Source: Candidula unifasciata (Eukaryota > Mollusca > Gastropoda > Stylommatophora > Geomitridae). From it: a DNA stretch of 64,000 nt. Positions within the stretch are counted from its first letter, which is position 1, and each line of letters opens with the position of its first letter. The notes under the pieces were generated by a model. That model ran no database searches and had not been told where the DNA came from. It saw only the letters and a program-made list of their open reading frames with translations. The stretch covers positions 946,001-1,010,000 of the forward strand of contig CAJHNH020004890.1 in assembly GCA_905116865.2 (NCBI GenBank). The letters run 5' to 3'. Positions 11,486 to 43,600 of the stretch are shown here, in pieces. The position numbers and the translations under genes were made by a program.

Positions 11486-11543
11486 TCGCACGATTTACCG
11501 CCCGCCCCTGGTGTATTCTTGACAGACATCCAAATTTTAATTT

Positions 11544-11622
11544 TACACACCATTGAGGCCCTGTTAGGGTATATTTTTAGACGCGATCGTTCCTGTTCAG
11601 ACCCATCATTCGGAGGAGAGCC
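11544..11622 (-). mobile_element. Isolated end of the 9.5-kb DNA element family
   Basis: GAGGCCCTGTTAGGGTATAT is the complement of the block near 9565 and 9715. The stretch ends CATTCGGAGGAGAGCC, like the right terminus of 9672-10374. The opposite end was not found. Confidence 0.6.
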
Positions 11623-11929
11623 TATATAAGGAGCAGTCACCTGAAACTCACTGCAATGGATTTACTACAAAAAGCCTGAAAGAAAAACAGCAGGTTGGCA
11701 TAAGTGAACAATGCAATCATTTTGAAAGGGCTGTTCAGAAAAAGTTATAGGGTTTTAGACAAGCATTCCATTGCATAGGTTAATGCTTCTGTGTGGAATC
11801 ATTAAAAAAACAATTTAAAAAAAAAAGAAATCTGAACGAATTAAAATTGCATGGTGACAGATCATGACTATAGGCTGGATGCAATGAGAAAGCATGTCAT
11901 ATAAGTAAGAAGAACTCCGCAGGGGAGCA

Positions 11930-12860
11930 TGTACAGCAGGAGTCCACCACTCATCAGTAGAAGATCCCTCATCAACAATTGTTTCAGACCATTACCTCCT
12001 AGACAACTTCAGAGGGTGGGCCGACCTGGGTCATGTTCTCGGACAGGGACAAGATGAAAATGGTGACCATGTAACGGGTACTGTGAGATTCGAAGTTAAA
12101 TATATGTATTGTCGATGCGGTTGCCCATTAGATCAGCAGCTTACAGCTGGTTCATCGGGCACATGTTACAATTGGCAGATGCACACTGGCAAGATCACAG
12201 TACTTCTCGAGCTTGTATATGTTATTTTTGTCCATTCGCAACTTATACTGCATGGTCAGCTCAATCAGGATGAGCTGGTGTTTCTCCGCAGAGTGTAGGA
12301 CTAAGCTGGGTCGCAGGCCGGCCTTCCGAATTACCTCTGGGTACCTCTCACAACCAGGCAGGTTGACAGCCAGTAACAAGTCCCTCGCACAGTCAAGTAT
12401 CAATGAAGCAATGCGATTTTGTTTATTTTACCTTTATAAATCTGCCCAACCTTGAGGAAGCGAAACGAGGTAATGGTAGGACTGGCCCTCACGTTCGCCC
12501 TCATCCTGGCTAGGTCCACAATGTCCGCTAATGCTTTTAGGATCTTATTATGGTGCCAAGTGTACCTTCCCTGACCTAGGGCTTTTCTGCACACGGACAA
12601 TACGTGCTCGAGCGTCTGCACAGTGGGCATGTTGGTAGCCACATGCCACTTTACCATGTTGACGCCAGACGCAGATCTTACGACAAAGCTCAATCGCAGC
12701 CGGGCCATTCGTAAGATCTCACCCCATGTGAGTATTCATGGCAAGGCGCTCTCGAGGCCGATCCACTGGCAAACCTTTATTCTTCCTGGCTTTATGCAGC
12801 TTGTCTAATATTTCCTAGTAGTGGACAGAGTTGATGTTGACCCCAGGTTCTTTAAAGTGT
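11930..12860 (-). pseudogene. Degenerate LINE C-terminal region, probably restriction-like-endonuclease type
   Basis: Minus-strand reading yields 'CRKALGQGRYTWHHNKILKA' and then, in another frame, 'NLPGCERYP.VIRKAGLRPSL' and 'ILIELTMQYKLRMD..NIYKLEKYCDL'. The pattern of Arg-Pro-Asp-like 'RPSLVL' followed by 'ELT.PYE' is that of PD-(D/E)XK-like domains at the C-end of R2-type non-LTR elements. The assignment is by recalled pattern. At least one frameshift separates the two halves and the catalytic Asp is replaced by Ser (RPSL). Confidence 0.55.
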
Positions 12861-13216
12861 GCCACCATTAAGGCTTTATGGTTTAACACTCAGCATAACC
12901 TCACCTGCAGAAACCTGTAATGGGAAACAATACAAATTACATTCTGGTCAAATAAATAATTACAAGATATATAAATGTAAAATAATAAATATATACTCTG
13001 AGAACTCAATTAACACCTTATATCCCAATTATAACCCTGAGGGTTGTAGAGAATATTTTTGAAAAATTGCTACTACTACTCAAGAGCAAATTGTATACTA
13101 GAAAAAGTCATCATTCATCTGTATTTATACAGACAGACAAATTAAGCTGTATACATGCACTCTTGAAAGCATTTTTGTTGTTGTCAATAAACCCCCAGAA
13201 ATACACAGATCTGATA
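12861..13216 (+). other. CAPSL upstream region / possible 5' UTR
   Basis: AT-rich sequence. The CAPSL frame is open back to about 13067 with in-frame ATGs, but that extension has no family support. No TATA box or defined start site could be chosen. Confidence 0.35.
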
Positions 13217-33337
<20,121 letters not shown>

Positions 33338-33980
33338 ATTATTCGGATGCTTTAGTGTCTTTGCAAATAATGACAATTTTTCTTTTGTTTTCTTTGTCTG
33401 AAAACTACTTACAGGGTAAAACTCTCCTACAGTGAACATTATTTACTCACCTGAATGTTTTTATTGTATCTGTACAAAAATCTAACATCGAAAAGTATCT
33501 AGAAAATAACTTTTCTGGTTGCAACAATTAATTACCATTTCTTCAAAAGTGTTATATTTCATTTAAAATTTAAGTTTGTTTTTAAAATGGAAAAGTAGGT
33601 GATAAATTCAGTGGCTAAAATTTTTAAATTATTATTATTATTATTGTGTGGAAGACATTTTAAATAGTTTTATATGAAATAGCAAAACTTGACATCTAAG
33701 TGGTTTAATGTCATGTTCCTGACTGTGCAAGATTCTTTGAAAGTCAACTTTCTCTGGTCAAAATTATTTCATAAAATGTCAACAATTATACACTGTAGAA
33801 GTCAAGAGCTTGGATAGTAGACAAACTGAGAACACAGAGTGCTTGTCACATTAGTTTCTTTAGCTTCATTAATACATGTGCAAAGTGCCTTTTATGATAT
33901 TATCTGAGACTTATACACATAAGTTTACGTGCTTTTTATGGGTATGTTTGTGGCAGCTGTGGTCTTGCCTTCTCCAGCTT
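33338..33980 (+). other. Probable 3' UTR of the exon-4b transcript
   Basis: AT-rich, with a short (ATT)n at about 33630. No AATAAA was seen before the tandem array. Confidence 0.4.
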
Positions 33981-35484
33981 ACATGAAAGATAGACATGGT
34001 GACATAAGGCAGATGATTGACAAACCACATCTTACATGAAAGATAGACATGATCACTGAGGCAGATGCTTGACAAACCACATCTTACATGAAAGATAGAC
34101 ATGATCACTGAGGCAGATGCTTGACAAACCACATCTTACATGAAAGATAGACATGATCACTGAGGCAGATGCTTGACAAACCACATCTTACATGAAAGAT
34201 AGACATGATCACTGAGGCAGATGCTTGACAAACCACATCTTACATGAAAGATAGACATGATCACTGAAGCAGATGATTGACAAACCACATCTTATATGAA
34301 AGATAGACATGATCACTGAGGCAGATGCTTGACAAACCACATCTTACATGAAAGATAGACATGATCACTGAGGCAGATGATTGACAAACCACATCTTACA
34401 TGAAAGATAGACATGATCACTGAGGCAGATGATTGGCAAACCACATCTTATATGAAAGAGACATGATCACTGAGGCAGATGATTGACAAACCACATCTTA
34501 CATGAAAGATAGACATGATCACTGAGGCAGATGATTGACAAACCACATCTTACATGAAAGATAGACATGATCACTGAGGCAGATGATTGACAAACCACAT
34601 CTTACATGAAAGATAGACATGATCACTGAGGCAGATGATTGGCAAACCACATCTTACATGAAAGATAGACATGATCACTGAGGCAGATGCTTGACAAACC
34701 ACATCTTACATGAAAGATAGACATGATCACTGAGGCAGATGCTTGACAAACCACATCTTACATGAAAGATAGACATGATCACTGAGGCAGATGCTTGACA
34801 AACCACATCTTACATGAAAGATAGACATGATCACTGAAGCAGATGCTTGACAAACCACATCTTATATGAAAGATAGACATGATCACTGAGGCAGATGCTT
34901 GACAAACCACATCTTACATGAAAGATAGACATGATCACTGAGGCAGATGATTGACAAACCACATCTTACATGAAAGATAGACATGATCACTGAGGCAGAT
35001 GATTGACAAACCACATCTTATATGAAAGATAGACATGATCACTGAGGCAGATGATTGACAAACCACATCTTACATGAAAGATAGACATGATCACTGAGGC
35101 AGATGATTGACAAACCACATCTTACATGAAAGATAGACATGATCACTGAGGCAGATGATTGGCAAACCACATCTTACATGAAAGATAGACATGATCACTG
35201 AGGCAGATGATTGACAAACCACATCTTACATGAAAGATAGACATGATCACTGAGGCAGATGCTTGACAAACCACATCTTACATGAAAGATAGACATGATC
35301 ACTGAGGCAGATGATTGACAAACCACATCTTAAATGAAAGATAGACATGATCACTGAGGCAGATGATTGACAAACCACATCTTATATGAAAGATAGACAT
35401 GATCACTGAGGCAGATGATTGACAAACCACATCTTACATGAAAGATAGACATGATCACTGAGGCAGATCATTGGCAAACCACAT
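33981..35484 (+). repeat. 52-bp tandem array, ~29 units, with higher-order structure
   Basis: Unit CTTACATGAAAGATAGACAT plus GATCACTGAGGCAGATGATT plus GACAAACCACAT. Variants are GCTTGAC, GATTGAC or GATTGGC, TTATATG, and GAAGCAG. The rare GAAGCAG unit followed by a TTATATG unit occurs at 34239 and again at 34807, so about 11 units (568 bp) were duplicated as a block. One unit near 34450 lacks four bases. Confidence 0.93.
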
Positions 35485-37076
35485 TTAAAAACCCAGTCAG
35501 TGTAAATGTATGAGAAATATTATGTAAAAAGTGCTGGCAATTCTTCTTCATCTTCACACATCAACCTGATATTTTTGTCTATATCTGAACCACATAAATC
35601 TACATTCATTGGTTAGTCCACAGATAGTACACTTTTCTGACTCTTCTATGGCAGCCAGTTGATGCATTATTCATAATATCAGAATTGTTAGTTTAATTCT
35701 TTCTGCCCTAAAGTGTTATTATTTTGAGTTCTTTGGATTCAAATTTTGGCTACGTTAAATTTTTTCTCAACATAAAAAAAAAAAAAATAAGTAATTACAG
35801 GCTGGTGTTTAAAGAGTTAAAGAAAGCAGCAGTCTATTTAAACTTGTTAACATCTCCACAATTTGTCCTCAAGAGGTGTTGACGTAGGCAAAAAATAAAT
35901 GTTTTGCCCTGCATCTGTTGGGACACTTACAGCAAATGTTTAGCCATCCCTTTGTGAGTTGTATTCATCTGTACTGACTCTCTCTGGCTTACTAAGCAAA
36001 CAGTATTTCTATCTTTTAACTAAATATGCATGACTTTTCTAGTTGCCTGAATATGATATTTGGAATAAAAGTTAGTCAGTTTAGCAAACTCCAAGGATTC
36101 CCCCCCCCCCCCCCCCCCCCAGATCATAGGGCATAAAAGACAACAAAGAAACATAAAACAGGCAACTAGTTTCTGTATTAACACAATCACTCTGAAAACA
36201 AATGTTATGTCTACTGTTTAATGCAGTTTCAGACATTGCAGGCAATAGTTTATAAAAACAATGTAACCTACAGTAAACAGAAATGACATCAGGCTTGGGT
36301 GTCAGGTTTAAAAAGAATATTGAAAACATAACTTCACATAGCAGACAGGTGAACACTGTCAATAATGATCGACATATTTAGAAACAAAACATTCTGAAAT
36401 TAGCGACTATGAAAATAACCATTTGACCTGCTGAATGGTACATATATGGTCATTTTCATTATAGTCTTAATTTGCTTGCTCAAATGTGTACAAACCCAAA
36501 CCATTTCTGAATGTTCTTTAATGACATAATCATTTACTTGTCTTCTATAAACATATGAACAGGTATTAAATAATAACACATCACTGTATAAACACTGACA
36601 ATATAGAACAAAATAAGTAACCTTTCACAAATCCTGGACACAGACAACTGCTAGCTTCTCCTCTAAAACACAGGTGGAAGTAGCAATCTTCAGTGAAAAC
36701 AATGTATCTACTCCTCTTAACTAATTTAACTGGAAGATGCATTAATGCCTTTAGCAACAGCCTGAAGAATGATCTTAGCATGTTGTAAAGTATATTATTT
36801 CCCAGCGTCCCTATCTGCTGCTCATCACTGAAGTATTTAACTATAAACAGTATGATAAACAAAGTATTACAGTGTATTGACTGGCACTCACAGAAAGAAA
36901 CATAAATGGGAGGACATACTAGACAAAATAAAAAGCAAAAGCTGTAGTGTATTGCTAGGCAACTAGTCTTTGATTTTGATGTTATCATGGAAAGATATAA
37001 AACTGAATGAAAAGTATATCAGTGAGCTTCACAATACAACAAACACAAACAAAACGTGAACATTTGATTTTGATGT
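35485..37076. other. Intergenic stretch between CAPSL and CENP-C, no gene
   Basis: AT-rich. AATAAA occurs at about 35896 and 36064, possible polyadenylation sites for CAPSL 4b. A 21-base C run is at 36100-36120. A 135-codon minus frame at 36581-36988 is Cys/Leu-rich with no domain. Confidence 0.45.
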
Positions 37077-37270
37077 TGTCTTGTGCAGTGTTAATCAGCC
37101 GGCAACCTGCGGCTGTGTCCTGCCTAATAGCATTTTGTCAACTCCCTGTTTGTGTGAAAAGACTTTCTCAACAATGCCTGCAATAAAAGCCAAACAGAGA
37201 AACAGAATGGATGTTTCACAGAGTTTAATCAGAAACAATTCTCTAGCCATGTACAAAAGATATTCTCACC
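37077..37270 (+). pseudogene. hAT-type transposase C-terminal remnant
   Basis: 'TPCLCEKTFSTMPAIKAKQR' and 'NRMDVSQSLI' match the dimerisation region of hAT-derived transposases, with the family pattern CEK.FS.M..IK.K.R.RL. Only about 60 codons remain and nothing upstream continues the domain. Confidence 0.65.
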
Positions 37271-37275
37271 ACCAA

Positions 37276-37530
37276 GCAGCAGCACTTGTCACATGAGGTG
37301 AAACATACCAAGCAGCAGCACTTGTCACATGAGGTGAAACATACTAAACAGCAGCAGCACTTGTCACATGAGGTGAAACATACTAAGCAGCAGCACTTGT
37401 CACATGAGGTGAAACATATTAAGCAGCAGCAGCACTTGTCACATGAGGTGAAACATACCAAGCAGCAGCACTTGTCACATGAGGTGAAACATACTAAGCA
37501 GCAGCACTTGTTACATGAGGTGAAAACACA
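37276..37530 (+). repeat. 36/39-bp minisatellite, ~7 units
   Basis: CACTTGTCACATGAGGTGAA plus ACATACCAAGCAGCAG, with an extra CAG in alternate early units (two against three CAG). It begins directly at the 3' end of the hAT remnant. Both strands are open because the unit length is a multiple of three. Confidence 0.9.
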
Positions 37531-37559
37531 TTTTAAGATAGGACCTAACATACACACAA

Positions 37560-38325
37560 ACTAATCTGCATCTGATTGTGTTACTATTTTTGGTTGGACA
37601 TCAAATGGTCCATGAAACAATTTTCTCTGTTCTGCATACACACACACAAAAAAGGTTGAAGAACACTACCAGTGTGTTCTCTCATCTCTACATCTTTATA
37701 TGAGTGCCCAAATCAATAGTTATTAATTGGTTTATTTTAGTGTTTCTATGGCCTTTGGGGTTACCCAGCTATTTGCACACTTTATATTCTCAACCAACAT
37801 CCACTTACCATCACTTTCCTGGAGGAAACCAGGGGCAAAAAAACTATTAAAGGGGTCAAAGCAGCAATATGTCTTTATGTACACAAGCACATAACGGGAA
37901 TCAGCAGCTAAGAGAACTCTGTCCAATTAAACACACACTGCCAACTTGATACTTCCATATTTGAAGTAAAATAAGTATTAAAAGATGTGTTTGCCCCACA
38001 TTTTTCTTCAGGGTATCATATTGTATAGTTGCACTATTACTGAGATTTCATTTCCCCATTTCCTCCAGATATTCTGTTTGACACTGATGACATTAGTCCG
38101 GACATTTGTGGCCAATGTTTATTGTTCACCAATACTAGGAAATGCTGGCATCCCAACATTCATCATCATCATCATCCAATATCATGTTCTGTGCAAAAGT
38201 AGCCCTCAAAAGAATCTAAACATTTCAAACATAAGCCAGATGTCTTGCCTTTTTCACTGTTATGGGTACATCATGTTTTTTTTTTTTTAAATTCTCTGTC
38301 ATGTGGTCTTCTGTTTTCCTGGAAC
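37560..38325. other. No gene seen
   Basis: AT-rich with a (CAT)n at about 38160. No exon recognised. Confidence 0.4.
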
Positions 38326-38420
38326 GTTTATCTATCCATCATTATCTTCTCCCAAAATTTATCTATCCATCATTATCTTCTCTCAAAATGTATCTATCCA
38401 TCATTATCTTCTCCATAAAT
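38326..38420 (+). repeat. 31-bp tandem repeat, 3 units
   Basis: TTTATCTATCCATCATTATC plus TTCTCCCAAAA three times with one or two changes. Confidence 0.85.
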
Positions 38421-38823
38421 TTATTTTTACATGCCTGAATAATAAATTTTCTTAAGCAGAATTTTCCAATTCATAGTACTTATTGGACAGATTTGTTTTG
38501 TCACTATTTGGCCTAGTGGATTTTAGGGACCCTTGTAACATTATAAAACAGTAGACACATTTTTCTGTAGATTCATTAAAGGATAAAACCGACATGCCAC
38601 AGAGAACATGCAGTCTGTTAGTACTCTGAATGATGTTGCTCTGTCTGTTCCCAACTAAATGTTTTCAACTTCTCCGGTTTTTGCAGAGTAAAGTGTCTTA
38701 TAATTGTCTCATCACAATTCAGTCAAGCTTGACAGGAAAAGGGAAAACTGCCCACTTGTTACATATCTTCACTAATAAATAATTTGTTAACATTTCTGTT
38801 ACCAGTTGTCACTGTGTTTATTT

Positions 38824-39062
38824 CGACTGCCGTGAGTCATGAATTGTGAAAACAGTAAACGAGATGTTCACGCAAAACCACAGGGTCAAAGGAATAAAGG
38901 CAGACCCAAAAATACACAAGCTGGAAACAAAATAAGAGAGAAAAAAATGACAAGGATGAGGGGTGAGCTGCAGGCAATGGCAAAGGTTAGGACAACCTGG
39001 CATGAGATGGTTGAAGGCCTGTGCTCCACTGGTGGATAAAAGGCAAAAGAATAATAATAATA
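38824..39062 (+). mobile_element. LINE 3'-end fragment with (AAT)n tail
   Basis: 'RGQRNKGRPKNT'-type basic segment: the frame reads HAKPQGQRNKGRPKNTQAGN, then 'KVRTTWHEMVEGLCSTGG' and a stop, followed by AATAATAATAATAG. Such GRP-N-W segments end many non-LTR proteins. Confidence 0.7.
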
Positions 39063-40038
39063 GCATATATCTGTCTCATGCATATCAATGCACATCTAAT
39101 GGGGCTATTCTGACTATTGATATTCTTTTTATCATAATTCTTTTAAAATGTAATAACTATTTGTGCTATCGAATTATTGATAGAATCACTAATTATAATT
39201 CCATGTACCTTCACAGTTACAGACTGCATTATTAAACATGAATGTAAATTCAAATTTAAATGTAGTTGTTTTGTGTTTGATCTATTGATGTGCTTTGTAC
39301 TCTCACGTGTTTAATTTTGCATGCCGTCTTTACAATGAGGTTAACTGCCATAATATTGTGTGCCCACTGCTGTCATTAAGAATATCAGGTGGTTAGACCC
39401 TAGGTCTCTTCCATGATGAGAAGCTCGAACCATTGTCCGAAAGCAACAGGAATTTTGTTTTAGAAACCACCTACCAAAGAAATCATACCATGGTAAGTTG
39501 AAGACTGCGAAATGTGTTCATGTACCTCTCCATCACAATCTACAGTTACCAGTGCACAAAACAAAGTGAATCTTAAAACAAAGTAAATATTACAATATAA
39601 CAGTATATACACACAGAAGATTGTTTAGTTTTTGTTGTTTTTCTTCCAGACACACATCCTTCTGTAGCTTGCTTGTAACCATTTTAAACATACTCTCCTC
39701 TCTTTGATTTGATGGTAGCCTACAAGCCATTTTTCATACACACACATATCTCACCATTTTGTAGCCTGACTGATCTCACAGTCAGTACATTTTTTTAAAC
39801 CACTCATTTGTAGTTGCCTTGATGCGACCCTCTGTATATTATTCTTCACAATTGTTCATCCTCTTATACCTTGACTGATGTCATTCTCCACAGACTTTAT
39901 CTAGTCTTCTCGTGATTCGTATACACTCATTCTTTTGTAGCAGGATTAGTGTCACTCTTCAGACGTTTCCCCCACACTTCTCTAGTCTCTCTAATGTTAC
40001 TCTGCACACATCATTCTTCAGACAAATATCATTTTCTA
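39063..40038. other. No gene; old repeat debris
   Basis: Between about 39640 and 40030, loose recurrences of 'TTCTTTTGTAGC..GATT' and 'CACTCTTCAGAC' hint at decayed units related to the next array. Confidence 0.35.
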
Positions 40039-40415
40039 GCCTGTTTGATGTAATCCCCACACAATCTTCTTATTCCCTTCTAGCATGCTTGATAATGGTT
40101 TTTTAAAACTGTTCCCATGTCTCACTCTTTATGACAACTTCTCAAATCTTGTATAATCTATTTTATGTAATCCCCACACAATCTTCTCATTCACTTCTAG
40201 CATGCTTGATAATATTTTTTTTCTTTCTAAAAACCGTTCCCATGCCTCACACTTTATGAAAACTTCTAAAATCTTGTAGAATCTGTTTGATGTAACCCCA
40301 ACACAATCTTATCATTTATTTCCAGCAAGCTTGATAATAGTTTTTTAAAATAAAAACCATTCCCATGTCTCAGGCTTTATGAAAACTTCTCAAATCTTGT
40401 ACAATCTGTGTGATG
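40039..40415 (-). repeat. ~118-bp tandem repeat, 3 units, downstream of CENP-C
   Basis: 'TTGATGTAATCCCCACACAA', 'TTCTAGCATGCTTGATAAT' and 'TTCCCATGTCTCAC.CTTTATGA' recur at about 40047, 40165 and 40287. On the minus strand it starts about 50 bases after the CENP-C stop, so it may be in the 3' UTR. Confidence 0.75.
40315..40320 (-). terminator. Candidate CENP-C polyadenylation signal
   Basis: TTTATT on plus is AATAAA on minus, about 150 bases past the stop. It falls inside the 118-bp repeat. Confidence 0.35.
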
Positions 40416-40467
40416 TTCTGGACACCTTTAGGCTGGGTCGATGCTGTCTTGCACAAACACTCCCTCC

Positions 40468-40607
40468 TCATCTATTTCCTGTCTGGTCTGATGTTGCTGA
40501 CATTGAAAAACTTTTGGTAAAGTTGTGCTCCTTGTTCGTGTCATCTATATCCACAAAATACAGTTTAGCAATCTCTCTTCGCAGGTTCTTGATGGAGTAA
40601 CTTGTAC
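40468..40607 (-). CDS. CENPC: CENP-C terminal exon (last cupin strands)
   Basis: Acceptor TTTCAAACAG, then GTSYSIKNLRREIAKLYFVD and about 25 further residues (DTNKEHNFTKSFSMSATSDQ) ending NR-TGA. Human CENP-C stops shortly after the equivalent 'LLFTQIKR', so this tail is longer. Confidence 0.9.
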
Positions 40608-43600
40608 CTGTTTGAAACAAAGTATGATGATGCTGATAATGTTTGAAAATGTCAAAATTTGAGATGATCTTCTTCGCATTCACCAGCTGTAAACTCTGAT
40701 GGGAAGTTCTGGTTGTTTATCCACCTCTAGATTTTGATTCTGTTCCAGAACTTGAGTTTTGCATGCACATTCAGTTTATAGGTATGTCTTATTTGTATGC
40801 AGACTGTTGGTTCCTTGCCTCTCAGGCAGATGAACTCTGACTTCAAAGCAAACAACCCTAATTAGACAACTTTACAATGTGCTTGTCAGGGGGCCGCCCC
40901 CCTCCACCCAAATGGGGGCAGATTTCAGATCAAAATGAGTCTTTCAAACACAATCTGCATAATGGTAAATTATTACAACGGACCCAGGGCTCCCAGGCCG
41001 GGCCAACCTAAAATGAGTTTCAGAAAATGTCCTGGGAAGTAAAGTAGTCAGGTCAATGAGCGCCGCCTGGTCTATAAAAATGTAAGCCTGGCATCATAGC
41101 GTGCCAAAGGCGTGTCAACAACAAACTGTACACCCAGCAACTTGCTACAGTGAACCAATGAATACAGTCAAATGTCTTTTTTCATTTGCTCATGTATCAA
41201 GCATGTCAACATACATGTTTAAAGCACACTAGCACGCTATACCCTTCTTGTCTAATAATTAGCTTTTCATAGGCAATTGTGTTATGTGCCCCCCCCCCCC
41301 ACGAAGCATGATATAGGAGGCGACTATTATGTGTTTCCTTTGAAGTCAAACTGCACCTGCCTGAGAGGTGAGGAACCAACAGCCTGCATACAAATAAGCC
41401 AGGCTTGTAATATGGATGTACGTGTCCAACAAGTTTAAAGTCCAGAGTGGATGAGCAACCAGAACTTTCTGCTAGAGTTTACAGCCGGTGAATGCGAAAA
41501 AGAGGCGGCAAAGTGAAAGTGACTATTTGAGTAATACTATAGTTTATAAGAGACACATCTAAAACTACAACCAAACCAAATGTTTGCTAACAGTTTACAA
41601 GAAGGACCCTTATCTTGCTAGTAACACAACAGGGGCATGATGCTGGACTCACTGGCACCCAATGGGTGATGTTGTCAGCACCAAGCCAGCCCTGGTATCC
41701 ATTTTAGCCCAGGGAAACAAGACAAATGTTCCCCCTAAAACCCACCCTGTGTAGAATGCAACCCAACCAACAGGACAGTGTCCAACCATGCTATCACAGC
41801 TTCCTTGGTAACAATTCTTCTTATAGTTCATAGCGTGTGGCACTGGTAGTCATGTCTGTCCACAACCTTCTGTCTCATGTACTTTGTCAGTTCTGACACA
41901 GATGATCTTCCATGCCTTGATGTCAAACTGTCCAGCATCTTCTCTTTTGGTCTTCCTTTGCCTCTTTCCCCTTCCCATTTTACCATCATCATGATGTACA
42001 CCAGTGTTCTCCTTCTTGTGACATGAACAAATGTAGATTGTCTTATTCTGAGGTGGATAATCAGTTCCATGGGTGTCTGTTTCTTTTGAGACATTGTCAC
42101 TACTCTTTTTGTCTGTCCAGGGTTTTCTCATCACTTCTCTATGAAAACCACATTTCTGCAACTTTTAAATAATTTGTTCCTTATAGTCCAGCTTTCCATG
42201 TTTCACTTCCATATATCAGGAAAGGATTGATAATGCTCTTAAGAAATCTCTATCTCATCTCAACTGTCAAAGAAAGTAACGGTAATCTGAAATAAACAAA
42301 TCAGTTTATAACCCAGTCCTAAGTCACAGGAATCATCATCCAGTGCCAGCTAGCCACCAGAATATTTCATGTAGGATACCAGGACAGAAGCACGAGCTTC
42401 CCATGTACAGTAAAGGACCCTTAGCTAGCACACCACTGGCAGGCATATGGTGCTGGACCAACATGTTGATGGACCAAGTGAGTGGTGATTTAGTCGACAT
42501 CTTTTCTGCTGCCTTTACTTCTCAAAATATCTCCTGCTACTCATTTTAAGCTTAGTTGACCCAACAGCCCTAAATCCATTGGGAAAATATGTACTGAAGC
42601 CAAAGCCTTTTAGGCTAGCAGGCAACCAGGCATCTAGCTATTTCCTTTCTTCAGTTGGTCTATGTAAGCTAACCACCAGAGTATTTCATGTTAGGGGTAC
42701 GAAAACAGAAGCATCACTTCCACTGACCGAATTATTTCAGTGAACTGGTGGGCTCCCAGGTTTACCTAGCCTAGGAGTGGCCTCAGCAAATCATCGGCTG
42801 AGTGCCTATTTGTCTGAAAATGGGGTGGTGACTCCAAAAGTTGTGTGTTTGGTTTCTGACTGTTTTCAGTTCTCATGTAAAGTTGCTGTGGAGATCGGGA
42901 GGAGGGGGAGCTAATAAAGTAATGACGTGAATTCTCTGGTCTTTGAACACCCTTTCCCTTTTGACTAAAAATAAAGAACTAGCACCAGAAACCTAAGATG
43001 TCTCAAGGTGTAAAGGGGAGCTCAACAATTGTGATTGATGAGTTGATCGACAGATCATCCTCACTGCATATCGAACCAACCAGTGAAGTATGCTCCTGAT
43101 TTGTCTAAACAGTACTGATTGGTGTGTCAGTCAACAGGTCATCTTCAATGCATACTGAACCAATCAATGTGCTCACATCCTCCATGGTAAATCCCAGTGT
43201 GTAGTGGCTGATGACACCTGTTCAGTGTTGGTTTATTCCTCTGTGTTTGACTTCTGGCAATCACATTAGTGGTAAGTAAGGACTATCATCACAATACTCC
43301 AGCCAGATCACAGGAGCTCCAGTCTCTTTCTCAGTAACTCCATAAGCGCAAAACTACTCTGAACATGAAATATGTGACTACTGCTTACCTCTTGGAATGA
43401 AGAAACTGTCTCCTGTGTCTACAATTGTAGAAACACTGTTGATTCTTAACAGTACTTTCCCACAGATGACATATAATATCTACAAGTTGGGAGAAGAAAG
43501 ACAAGTAAATTTAAACTCTCTATATTTTAACTCATATGGTTATGCATTTATACCAGATATGGCAACGCAACTGCATCACATATGACGATAATCTTTGCAT

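Noticed and set aside
11383..11640. 85-codon minus ORF with a Cys-Val repeat
   Set aside because: Produced by the (AC)n microsatellite.
13067..13216. N-terminal extension of CAPSL from the upstream in-frame ATG
   Set aside because: The extra ~50 residues are AT-rich, unlike the family, and would make the protein longer than known CAPSL.
33981..35484. Regular 52-bp repeats as a CRISPR array
   Set aside because: The repeats are contiguous with no unique spacers, in a eukaryotic context.
36581..36988. 135-codon minus ORF as a gene
   Set aside because: Cys/Leu-rich AT-biased translation with no domain, no splice context and no repeat support.
37243..37557. Cys-rich 104-codon minus ORF as a small secreted protein
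   Set aside because: It is the reverse of a 36/39-bp minisatellite and has no signal peptide or independent support.
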